From contig WEDG01001310.1 in NCBI GenBank assembly GCA_017591395.1, forward strand, positions 346,001 to 410,000: a stretch of DNA of 64,000 nucleotides, in the 5' to 3' direction. Numbering within the stretch: the stretch's first letter is position 1; each line of letters begins with the position of its first letter. A program made the translations under genes and the position numbers. This document shows positions 1 through 9,599 of this stretch, piece by piece. A model generated the notes under the pieces. It saw only the letters and a list, made by a program, of their open reading frames with translations. It made no database searches and was not told where the DNA came from. The stretch is from Schistocephalus solidus. Taxonomy: Eukaryota; Platyhelminthes; Cestoda; Diphyllobothriidea; Diphyllobothriidae.

Positions 1-423
1 ATTACAGTGCGCAACTCATGAGATGTCAGAGATATTAAAGGGATGGGATTGGTTTCAAGAGTAAAATGTTTGGCAAAGAAGGAATTCAACTATTCAGCTT
101 TGTCCAAATCCTCTGTGATGAAATCGTTACTTGGATCGAATAAAGGCGGATAGACTTTGTGAGACTTAGTGGAAGAACGGACTTGAACAACAGATCTGGA
201 AGGATTAACATTGTTAATTGCTAGAGATTCGCACGCCTATACCAAATGAGCCTCCTTTTTGAGGCTCATTCAAATAATTGCGCACTCCTTAAGTGGACCG
301 GTAATGAACTTATAGACGGATTCTTAAGCTGCTTTCGTAAATTTCTAGGTAGCATCCACGCCATGCTGAGGCACCTGGTAAGAATGGACGACAAGCGACT
401 ACCCAAACGACTTTTCTACGGAG

Positions 424-1047
424 ATGTCGCTACAGGTGCTCGCCGACAGGGAGGTCAAAAATGACGCTACAAGGACACTGAAGAAATCGCTGAAGCAACT
501 GCAAATCAACCCGGAGGCCTGGGAGGACGTCGCCCAGGATAGACCGGCACGGAGAAGATCCATGAAGACTGGTTTAGCAATCTATGAGGCCAACCGGATC
601 GCCGCCGCCAAGGCCAAAAGAGCGGCACAAAATTCACCAGTGTCCCGGACCAACATCGTCGATACCCAGACCTTGCCAACATGCCCACGCTGTCAACGCA
701 TTTTCCGCGCGCGAATCGGCTTGGTTGGACATCTTCGGACGCAATGCACAGACAATCAGACCATTCCAATTTCTACGTCAAATTCTGCCAACCCTCCTTC
801 AGACTCCCCCACCCTCACTCCTCGCATCATTTCCATTACTCCCACCATCATAGAGACCACATCCCAATACTCATCGCCTGTTAACCGCACCACCACCTTT
901 GCCTTCACTACCACCACCATCAGGGATGGGGAATCTCTCCTAAACTGTGCTCAATGCGACCGCACATTCACCTCACACATCGACCTGGTCGGTCACTTGC
1001 GAATTCATCGTACACAGATTGGTGAACCGACAGTTCGACCGTCGTAG
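424..1047 (+). pseudogene. RTE ORF fragment: basic linker plus two zinc fingers
   Basis: A 207-residue open stretch whose first Met is arbitrary. Real homology to the family starts after a frameshift near 478, where RYKDT in one frame passes to LKKSLKQLQINPEAW in the next. It then carries an Ala/Lys-rich linker (EANRIAAAKAKRAAQ), a finger of C2HC type (CPRC, then GLVGHLRTQC), a Ser/Thr/Pro-rich spacer, and a second finger (CAQC, then DLVGHLRIH). The fingers probably contact nucleic acid during retrotransposition, by analogy with other LINE-encoded fingers. The ORF stops at 1047 inside the inserted Rep-A repeat, so its last residues are not RTE-derived. Confidence 0.75.
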
Positions 1048-1331
1048 TCCGACGATGTCCACCGTATGCTCATGGGAAAGTTGAGCAGGGACGGTGACTT
1101 GCGCGTGATTTAGTTTAAAGTGATAGTAGACTTGCGCTGCATCTACCGCACTCTCTCCTCCTCTCCCACCTGAGCCCGGTGTCAAGACAGAGTCAAGAAG
1201 ACCGGAGGCGGGAGAGGACGCAGGTGGCTGGCGCGGCCGGGTCCCCTAAGTCCTAGCCGCCCTTAGGCGTGCCACCACACCTCTATGTTCGGCATTTGTT
1301 ATGGGAGCGCAACCCGAATAACGCATGCCAG
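1028..1331 (-). repeat. Rep-A repeat inserted in the RTE ORF
   Basis: This ~300-bp GC-rich segment is nearly the exact reverse complement of 57,073-57,372. Shared landmarks in plus-strand order here are TTCGACCGTCGTAGTCCG, GGTGACTTGCGCG, CATCTACCGCACTCTC, the block beginning AGCCCGGTGTCAAGAC, and AACCCGAATAACGC at the far end. It interrupts an otherwise continuous zinc-finger reading, which fixes its extent to within a few bases. I see no ORF, LTR or long terminal inverted repeat in it. I do not recognise the family. Confidence 0.8.
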
Positions 1332-1690
1332 TGCCCGGAGCACCATCACACAGCAGAGATCGTCGCCTCCACTGCCCTCACTGTCCTCGCGCATTCACTC
1401 ATCGCATGGGCCTATTCGGTCACATGCGCATCCATGACAGCGGAATTCACCACAATGCCGACAACACCGATACACCATGCACACCCTCCGCTCCTGCCAT
1501 TCTTAGCACCACTGCCACCCCCACTACCATGAATGACATCGCCCCAGCCTCTACCGATTTCTCCTGCCCACACTGCGCCCGCAACTTCAACTCACGCATC
1601 GGCCTTTGTCGGTCACCTGCGAATCCATCGCACGGAGGCTGGTGAACCAGTGCCTGGGGCTCCGACATACAGTCGACGCGCCCGACTCCA
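1325..1690 (+). pseudogene. RTE ORF continuation: two further zinc fingers, frameshifted
   Basis: Downstream of the Rep-A insertion the RTE reading resumes with VPGAP, then finger CPHCPRAF/GLFGHMRIH, a Thr/Pro/Ala-rich spacer and finger CPHCARNF/SRIGL. One extra T near 1604 (CCTTTGTC where CCTTGTC is expected) shifts the frame, and the finger finishes in another frame as GHLRIHRTEAGEP. The reading runs to SRRARLH near 1690 and is then cut by further Rep-A-related sequence. It is a decayed transposon ORF and not a host gene. Confidence 0.7.
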
Positions 1691-1694
1691 CCAC

Positions 1695-2440
1695 CATTAC
1701 GCCGTCGGCCCAGTGTATGTTCTGTGTGGGTCGAGTGGCTGACCAGTGGACTGGGAGTCAGACGGCGATGGCACCTCCATTTCCCCTGATTTAGTGAATC
1801 CTGGTGTGTGCGTTATGGGGGCCAGGTCGTGCTGTGGCGCGCGAAGACGGGTACGCCGACCCGTCAGCCAATGCGCCCACTCCCACATCAGACAACTGAC
1901 CGGTTCGGACGGTGATCTGATTGTGGGGGTGGGGGAGAGAGTGAGTGAGGTCAACAGCTCAGCACATTTTCCTCACTATAAATAATCTGACGCGCTTGAA
2001 ACTATCATGGTGCGCTAAAAGCCGTGGCTTGGACGGTTGCCAACTGACGGGATAACTCGGACCGCGTGGTCAGCCCAATGTGTATTTTGTGTGGAGTGGC
2101 TGACTGGCGGACTGAGAGTTAAGGCTACAATGGCTCCTTCTCAATGTGGCTTTTATGGCACTCCCACTCCGTGGGATCCGAGTCAGGTGTGGTGGTACAC
2201 CCAGGGGCGGCTCCGTCCGCGCCAGCCACATGCGCCTTCTCCTATCTCCGGTTTTTTTGACTCTGTCTTGACACCGGGCTCAGGTTGGGGAGGAGGAGAG
2301 AGTGCGGTAGCTGCAGCGCAAGGTTACTATCACTTAAAACTAATTCACACGCAAGTCACCGTCCCTGCACTACCTGGTGTGGAGCATACGGTGGACCTCG
2401 TCAAAATCGACGGTCGAACTGTCAGGTCAATTTTTAAGAA
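1695..2440 (+). repeat. Two Rep-A-related units in tandem
   Basis: Two diverged units lie head to tail. Each starts with a GCCCA(G/A)TGT(A/G)T block followed by GTGGCTGAC (about 1708 and 2075). The second unit runs on through CACCGGGCTCAGG, GAGAGTGCGGTAG and TCGACGGTCGAACTGTCA, which are the Rep-A landmarks in plus orientation. The first unit diverges after about 1960. They follow directly on the truncated RTE reading. Confidence 0.6.
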
Positions 2441-3195
2441 ATTGTTGGACCGTGGAAGAAGCAGCATTTGATATAAACAGCTTTTGTGACATGAAATCAA
2501 GGAGGCCCTCTCTTAGGCCTTGCATTATATCGTGGAAGAACTCTGGATCATTATTTTGAAAAATGCTCGGCAAATCTGGGGAGCATATAAAAGTATTTGA
2601 TAATTATTTATTAACATGATTGAAGTCGAAATCGGTACATTTTACCTCTGGCTTTACAGAGGAGAAGACTGAAAAACAACTATAAATTAATGCGTGATCA
2701 CTTGTAAAAGTATTGGTGGTAATTTATAAGTAAAGGGTAGACGCCGGTAGTAAAAATTAAATCTAAAATACTATATTTTCTAGTCACTGAGCAGACTAAT
2801 TGAGACATATGTCATAAAAAATTTCCTCTCGGCAATGCTCCAGCCGACTTTGTGCCTCAGCTTCTGCTGGAGTGGTTTTGCGGAGAGGTCTTTTGTCGGC
2901 AGTCCACTAAACCCTTTCTTCACGGGTATGTGTAAATCATTTGTAACACTTTCAGAGGCCATCCTCAAAAGCAATACTTTTATTACTACTTTCAGTGAAT
3001 TCGTTAGAAAAACGGCAGTCGACTGGTTTCATGGCGCAAGAGACCGGCATGGTGAACGAGCGAAACGACGGGATAACTCGGAAAAGTTAACACATTTGCA
3101 CTTCATTCGTGCACAACTATTTTGATTCCCACTTCTAACCTGAATGTCTACATCCGAGGACACGGTAAATACCGTTATTCTATGAACTGCCTTTC
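2441..3195. other. AT-rich spacer, no recognised gene
   Basis: No coding signal. A short phrase GACGGGATAACTCGGA near 3069-3084 also occurs at 2046-2061, so part of this stretch may be old repeat. Confidence 0.4.
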
Positions 3196-3546
3196 ATGGG
3201 TCAAAGTTTTTTTTTAAAACTCCAAAGCCATGCATACGTCGGCATGGCTGTTTGTCTGAGTGCACGAGAAGGTCGAGCAGCCAGACCAGTTCTGCAGTCA
3301 AAAGCTCACAGTGCAATTAGGCAGGTGAGAAACCCGCATACAACCCCGTACAAAAAAGTCGATACGAGAGGCGTTCATGGCTCGGCCGCTGGCTTCAGTG
3401 CGAGCATGCGTGCGTGCACGTTGGTTAAGGCAAGCCTTAACTTCGGAATGCAGATGTACCGCGTGCGTCATACCGTCGAGTGCACTATGATGAGAGATCG
3501 GATGGGTGGGAGAGGGGTCACGCGGCTAGCACCGCTGAGCTTATAA
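3196..3546 (+). other. Unrecognised GC-richer segment with a 116-codon open frame
   Basis: A 116-codon open frame sits in a CpG-bearing patch (about 3220-3540) that is clearly richer in GC than its AT-rich flanks. The predicted product is Arg/Ala-rich with no motif, signal peptide or membrane segment that I recognise. The patch could be repeat-derived or an orphan exon. The low-complexity surroundings and lack of homology make a real protein unlikely. Confidence 0.2.
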
Positions 3547-6200
3547 AACTTCGCAGGGGTTTTGCAAAGATTTTAGGCAAAGAGTTTTAGTACTTATTAC
3601 TACTAGAGTAGTTGGACTTTATGAAAATATTTATTATCCAATATGTTTGTTAGTCGTTACGAAAGAAAGGGTGGATTTTGGCAGATCCTTTTACCCACGT
3701 TTGTAAACAATAATTAAGTAGTATGGAATTTGGAAAGTGTTATTATTCAGACAAGTGCTGGCAATACATATAACTACCATCCTTTAATTGGCAGTATTTA
3801 ATATCTACCTCGTTGAATTGTTTTATTTCTGATGTTTTTTATTTACAGTTCTTAACTCAGTCATCTTTTTCACGAATGACCTCGCATTGAGTAAAACTAT
3901 ACTGAGCGTAGTTTTGGAACGCAGGATACGCTCAATATTGTTTATAAAAAGTAAAACTTGGTGGTGGGATTTAAACTGCACGGAAGAAGGAGTAGGTGGA
4001 AAGTAAAATTTCTGCGGTCTACAATTTGCTAAGCTGTTACTGAAATATATACATTGAGAAGAAGGCTATTTTCTGGCATAGCCAAAATAGGAGAGAGACT
4101 AAAAATAGGATTTGAGGAATGTTTACATAATGCGGGGAGAGAATTGGATTTGAAAATGGAACAAATGTTTTCGGAAAACTGTTAACATAATGAGTAGTTT
4201 TAATTGGTTGGGGAACCTGGGAAGTTTTTGGGTTTGGAAAATTGCTAATGACATTTCGGGTATGAATTGTAGGTGCTGGAGCGTTAGCAGACTTCCTAAT
4301 TGTTATGAAATTTTCCATTTTAGAACATGGATTAGGAGTGTGCTTAAATTTGCCGGGGCCATTGCTAGGCTTATTAGATTGAACAGCTGAGCCTGGCGTG
4401 GTTGGTTTGGAATGGGAATGGTGTATAATTTACCAATTTTTGAACCAAGTCATTAAAAGGAATACAAGGAGAGGTACGTTGAAGTGGAGAAGCAGTCGTT
4501 TTTTCGCTCTAGACGGAGTAGTGGACATTAAATGTGGGCTTACGACATGGGGAAAAGCTACTAAGTTTTAATTACCTATTTGCGAGCTAGAAGGCCTTAA
4601 TGGATTTGATGGAAAATTGGTAGAAGGAGAAGATAGGGGGGTTTTGAACCGGACATCAGAGGAGTTGGATTTGCCGGCTCGTAGTGATTTGCATAGCCAT
4701 GACCGGACTTACGGATAATAGACTGAGAGGTCGATGATCCATTTGAGAAGAGAGACCCAGTTCTTCGCTCCCTCGATGTATGATCACCACAAAGGAAAAC
4801 TTGCACTTTTTATAGATAACGAGAAATGCGATCTCATTGTGAAAAGATGGACTCCACCTCGATTGGTGAAAAAAAGTTTATTCATACGGGTGGATTCTTG
4901 CTACGTGAGGAGAGACCATTGGCTTCCGCTATTTTGTAGTTGAAGCCGCAGGAGTACAGGAAGTCGACGGCAGCGTCAAAAGGTCATCTGTCTCGGGAAA
5001 ACATTTTTTTTAAAAAATTATTTCTTTTCTGTCGATCTAATGTTTCACTGACGGTCAAATGGATGAGAGAGTTCAGACGCCTACATTCTTGAGAGGGAAT
5101 ATCAGAGATTTTACAGTCGAATAAGTTCCGAAATATAGGGAGAACTGATCCAGACTTCAGCATGAAGCCATTAAATTATGTAGAGTGGACAGATCAAGTT
5201 ATTTATCTTTAACAACTGGTTGCATATCCACAGCACTGCTGTGACTACTATATGCATTCAAGTAACGTCTAAGATCTGTGATTGAGAGCTTCCGACAAAC
5301 TGAGACTTTCGTTCTCCTTTTTGCCTGAACGAGACTGTTATTTGATAAAACTTGAGAAAAATCAGACAACTTTTTTTTTCACCACAACCTAGCAGATCTT
5401 GCGATCGAATTTCAGCAAGAATTTAACGTTTTGAGAATTACAAACCGTTTAAGGACGTAAGGATACACAACATACATATTGCAGAATGCATGTGAACAAG
5501 CAGCACGCAAAAACTAGCAAAAATCAAGAGGGGAATGAAATGCGATAATTTCAAAAAGAATAGATCGGTGCTCATGGAAGCGTATTCAAAAATACAAATG
5601 CCGAAGGGTTTATTAGCCTAGAAAAATCGTTTTAGGTAATATATTTCACTTATATTCAAATAATATTTTGAATAATAGGATATTTCTTAAACAAAAAAAA
5701 ATAACGGGAAATGTTATAGATAACAAAACAAACTGAAAAATTTGAATTAACAACGAGGCTACACAGGTTGAAATTTACGTCAATATATATTTCCTGCCAG
5801 TTGGTAAGTCGGCAATAACAGTGGTTAATGCAGAATATTTATTGGTGGAAATCAAATTTATTTGCGAAATTTCAACTGAGGATGTATATAGGTGCTTAAA
5901 AACTTATTTGCATAACAGATCCGCCTATACAACAATGAGGCTATATCGGGTGAAAAAGTTGGCAATGAATATTTCCGCCTGTTGTTAAGGATGGCTACCA
6001 CGGATACATGCAGGTGATAAAGGGTTTAAAATACAAATTTTTATCACAAAGCAGATAATAATTTGGGCAGGAGACGAAGAAATCCTCCTAAAACTAGAAT
6101 TTACACATATATTTCCAAATCGAGCTGTGCACCTTTAACCTTGATCTATGTCTTATATGTACCCGCACCCAAGTTGATGTTGCGAATATGGTACCCAAAG
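3547..6200. other. AT-rich DNA without recognised genes
   Basis: No exon, RT motif or RNA gene is visible. Two loosely similar blocks, at about 5,749-5,900 and 5,930-6,080, share phrases such as GAGGCTA and ATATTTCC, suggesting an old, strongly diverged tandem duplication with a ~180-bp step. Confidence 0.4.
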
Positions 6201-6204
6201 ACCC

Positions 6205-6235
6205 AAGCCTATTTACCTCAATAAACTGAACTGAT
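6205..6235 (+). repeat. LINE 3' tail remnant
   Basis: CCTATTTACCTC followed by AATAAACTGAACTGATA matches the 3' end seen behind the LINE copies at 9.4 and 13.0 kb. It is probably the stub of a severely 5'-truncated insertion. Confidence 0.5.
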
Positions 6236-6409
6236 ATTATCGGGAAAAATGGGATGGGAAACATCTGTAACGGAAGACCAGCAGTGGTAGTGGCAATCCG
6301 GTGGAGCCGGATAAACCACGTTGACGTGGGTTCCGGGTTCCACAAGAAACTTCTATGGACCGTAATAACGCAGATGTAGAAATTGCGACCAGAGTAAGAG
6401 GAGTCATTG

Positions 6410-6665
6410 AAGCACTGATTTTCGGGCAGAACGGGACAAATGAGTCCTCTAACTGATAGGTGATCTTCAAAATACCCATGTTAGTATTCCCAATCGAAAC
6501 TGATAAGACAACGAACCAGTGGCACAGTGCGTTAGATCGTTGGGCATCTAACAAACAGGTCACGGGTTCGAGCCTCGGATTGTGCACTATCTGGAGTTGA
6601 GCATGACTAGCTGATGACGGCAAATAAGCAAGAAATGACAATTCCTATATCCCTTGTCTTTGTTG
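6410..6665 (+). mobile_element. tRNA-headed SINE carrying a hammerhead body (copy S1)
   Basis: A leader ending in CAATCGAAACTGATAAGACAACG precedes a tRNA-like head with B box GGGTTCGAGCC at about 6,564-6,574. Then comes the ribozyme-like body: GACTAG, the core CTGATGA at 6,611-6,617, and GAAA at 6,632-6,635. The 3' module CCCTTGTCTTTGTTGAC follows. The same leader, head and body order recurs in the copies at 13.7, 15.3, 25.9, 27.2 and 60.0 kb. Stems II and III are decayed in this copy, so it is unlikely to cleave. Confidence 0.7.
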
Positions 6666-6699
6666 ACAATTTTAATCCGTATATACTACGTGAGAGTGA

Positions 6700-7095
6700 A
6701 CCCCAAGGCAGAACGGTAGGAAGTCTCGTAACCGATTTCTGCCAATGCAGAAATGCCTATTTACCCTCACAGCACGGTCTACGAGGACATTGTTACCATA
6801 TCCGAATCCACAGTCGAGTTTTTAAAAGTGATACGAGGCTTTTGCAGACTACAGGTTGCAGTACGAAACCCACGCCAGCGCCACGACTACAGCTCCAAAA
6901 CATAACTGGTGGCCTGGGTTGACTGGAGTCCTTGTCAGTGCCTCAACCATCAGTCGGCAAACCCCTGGGCCCGCATTTTGGTCTGTCGTGCTGATTGTGT
7001 TACATTCTTTCTTATGAGGAAATAAACGCCTTCTTCCGTTTTTCAGTCTTCATCTGCAGTCTGCTCCATTGAGACCGGATTTACAGCAAAACAAG
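6700..7095 (+). pseudogene. Possible decayed finger-type ORF remnant
   Basis: One frame reads CQCRNAYLPSQHGLRGH and then HIRIHSRV, which resembles the finger pattern of the RTE ORF end (GLVGHLRIHRT). The rest has no recognisable motif, and stops follow after the phrase ITGGLG. It may be another RTE remnant. A coincidental match cannot be excluded. Confidence 0.3.
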
Positions 7096-7677
7096 TAGAA
7101 GGATGTCGAAGGAAGCCTTCATATAAAACATGCCGTACATTCTTTCAGCAATAATTGCTTTCTAAGTTTGTATTGGTCCACATCCATTGACTACTCATCC
7201 CGTTGTCCCTAAATACCAAGTTAATCGCTTGGTATTTTTGTTCAAACAACATGCCTCCGCCGGCTTGCTATCACATCAGATCGAAGAACACACTATCACG
7301 TGATAGTGCTCAGATATAATAAGGAAGATACTGCCTCCTCCCCAAACTTCAATCAGCATTTTACGTAGCTAGGACTGGAGACCGTCAAAGCTCCTCACAG
7401 TCGCCATTCTAGACATCAGTGAGGAAAGTCAGCATATCTATTTTGCACTGATTCTAGCGATTACGTGTCTGCAAGTAGGATGACAAGCACTTTTGTCAAG
7501 AATGTTTCGACGTGTATTACAGGTGTTCCCAGTTGAATGTTCCCATGTAATATGCTTGCTTATCTACCGATTCTCTGAATGAAGTCCACTAAATAAGGCC
7601 AGATACATTGGATCCTTTGCTCTGCAATTCACGAATGACTGAATCTTTACTTTTTGCATTATTAAAATTGAGTATGT

Positions 7678-8888
7678 TTGAAAAAGGGCACGAAAACACA
7701 CCGAATCCGACTACGCGTCACAAATTTGCTCTACTGTTTACAACGTTGGACTGAAGCGGTCGATAGTGGTAATACGGTGCACGCAGTCTATATAGACTTC
7801 AAAAAGGCTTTTGATAGCGTGCCGCACCACCGCCTTCTTTATAAACTCAACCGCATAGGCGTAAGAGGTAGACTTCTGACATGGATAGAAAACTTCTTAA
7901 CTGGCCGCTCACAACCTGTGCATATCAGCGACAAACAGTTGACTAAAGTTGAGGTTGAGAGTGGTGTTCCCCAAGGCTCTGTTCTCGGCCCTATACTGTT
8001 CATTGTCTACATCAACGATTGTGCCAATGAACTGGACTGCGATATTGCCATGTTTGCCGATGATCTCAAACTTTGGCGCGTCATTCAAACTGCGGCTGAT
8101 GAAGAGAACTTGCAGGCAAACTTAAATCGACTCCAGAAATGGTCCAATGACTGGCTCTTGCCATTTAATGAGAGCAAGTGCAACATCATACGAGTCGGGA
8201 AAAGCAATCTTTCGAACCGCACGGTTTACAGTCTGAATGGCATTCCATTGAAAGAAGTGGATGTCCGAAAGGTCCTTGGAGTCTGGATCACGCCTTCGCT
8301 TAAACCCTCCCTACATTGCGCAAAGGTAGCGAAGTCAGCCATGTCGATTCTGTACCTCGTTAAACGAGCTTTTGCAGCCTTCACTACCGACTGCTTCGCT
8401 AAAGTTTTCGGAACATTCGTGCGGCCACAGTTGGAGTCCGCTATCCAAGCTTAGAGACCCTGGGCGGTGAAGGACGTCAACATCCTCGAAAAGGTCCAAA
8501 GGCGAGCAACCAAACTTGTCCTTGGACATGGCTCACTGCCTTATGAAACACGGCTGTCGAGTCTCAATCTCTTTCCCTTGCACTATAGACAGCTTCGGGG
8601 GACCTGATACTAACATTCCGCATACTACGCATCCAGGACTGTTGTCTCGTGCCAGGGGATTTCTTCGAGTTAGCAAAAACAACGAACTTGAGAGGTTATC
8701 CTCTCAAATTACGTGTGACTGGAGCAAGGCTAGACACTCGGAAGTACTTCTTCTCCAAAAGAGTAGTCGATGTTTGGAATAGTCTTCCTCTGGATGTTGT
8801 TATGTCGGACTCCTTGGAGGTTTTTAAGCGAAAGTTAGATCGATATAATGGTGCGAGCTACAACACTAACGGAAAGCTGCAAGTGTGA
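7678..8888 (+). pseudogene. LINE reverse transcriptase fragment (CR1/jockey-like)
   Basis: An open stretch of 258 codons shows RT motif A (YIDFKKAFDSVPHHR), then FLTGRSQ, motif B (SGVPQGSVLGPILF), the catalytic FADD box (AMFADDLKLW), and the thumb phrase LGVWITPSLKP. Reverse transcriptases of this type copy their own RNA at a nicked chromosomal target. The frame is broken at 8,452-8,454, where TAG replaces the Trp codon expected in QAWRPW. Homology then continues in frame ([19 protein letters not shown]) and shifts frame once more around 8,590-8,640 before the C-terminal block FFSKRVVDVWNSLPLDVV, ending at 8,888. Upstream of TNLLYCLQRWTEA nothing matches an RT, so the start codon at 7,678 is not biological. 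Confidence 0.85.
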
Positions 8889-9445
8889 CGTCAGAAAGTA
8901 AGGCATTTATGATACTACTAGTTATATTTGAGTAACATTTCCTTGTTTGTTATTTTCGTTCGAGGGCTTGCATTCTCCCATTATTCCCATGCTGGGGTCC
9001 TCGAGGTCTTCGATGCTTAACTTATTTACACACCTTGGTGACACCATGAGTATTCGCATCAGCTGGACCTGGTGACCGTCGTCCATGAGGTGTATGAACG
9101 TTATCCCTTGGTTTGAACCGCAATGGACCGAGGATGATCTGGACATCTATTTCAGCCTTTGAAATCCCTCAACGGACGCTGCAATCAGCAATGGAGCAGC
9201 ATGTGACCTCCGAAATGCCCCCCGTTGGACCCCCCCTCCCAAGGGCGGCAGTTTTTTTCTCCTTAATATCACCGGGAGTTTTTTTTACTGTCTGCTCTTT
9301 TTCAACTTTGTTCCACTATGTTGGCCTCGCCAACATATCGAGATACTATTTTTTTGATACCACAACTCGCATGTACACATAGGGAATTCAAAGGTGACTC
9401 ACCTACATCTTTCCTCAAATATACTGATACTGATACTGATGATCT
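7690..9445 (+). mobile_element. CR1/jockey-like LINE, 5'-truncated copy 1
   Basis: The copy contains the RT domain from just before motif A to the C terminus and then a 3' UTR. It ends in TAGGGAATTCAAAGG...TTTCCTCAAATA followed by short ACTGAT repeats (about 9,423-9,442). The endonuclease and N-terminal RT are missing, as is usual for dead-on-arrival LINE copies. The tail is shared with copy 2 (ends near 13,010) and with orphan tails at 6.2, 43.1 and 43.7 kb. Confidence 0.8.
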
Positions 9446-9539
9446 TACGTGACCTAGGCAAAAGTAGCTCAGCTTTTTCTGTGGTTATGGATCACTCGGA
9501 TCAGTTCATCATACATTTGAGCGTTTATGATGCACAACC

Positions 9540-9563
9540 TAACAGACAGACAGACAGACAGGC
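9540..9563. repeat. Short (ACAG)n microsatellite
   Basis: About five ACAG units follow each other between the two LINE copies. Confidence 0.8.
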
Positions 9564-9599
9564 ATCAGCAGTTCTTCATCTGAGTTGGAAAATAGAACG

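Larger units (their letters stand above)
340..1690 (+). mobile_element. RTE-like non-LTR retrotransposon, 3' end with C2H2 fingers, interrupted
   Basis: This is the C-terminal part of an RTE-type endonuclease/reverse transcriptase ORF. The reading begins with the conserved block HLVRMDDKRLPKRLFYGDVATG (split here as HLVRMDDKRLP and KRLFYGDVATG), downstream of the RT domain, and continues into C2H2 fingers of the pattern CPRCQR, then GLVGHLR. The RT and endonuclease domains themselves are absent, so the copy is 5'-truncated near 340. A Rep-A repeat (about 1028-1331) splits the finger region: GEP lies before it and VPGAP after it, which join into one coding phrase in the intact family. Single-base indels break the frame near 478 and 1604. 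The copy is dead. RTE elements with finger-bearing tails are, from memory, abundant in diphyllobothriid tapeworm genomes. Confidence 0.8.
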
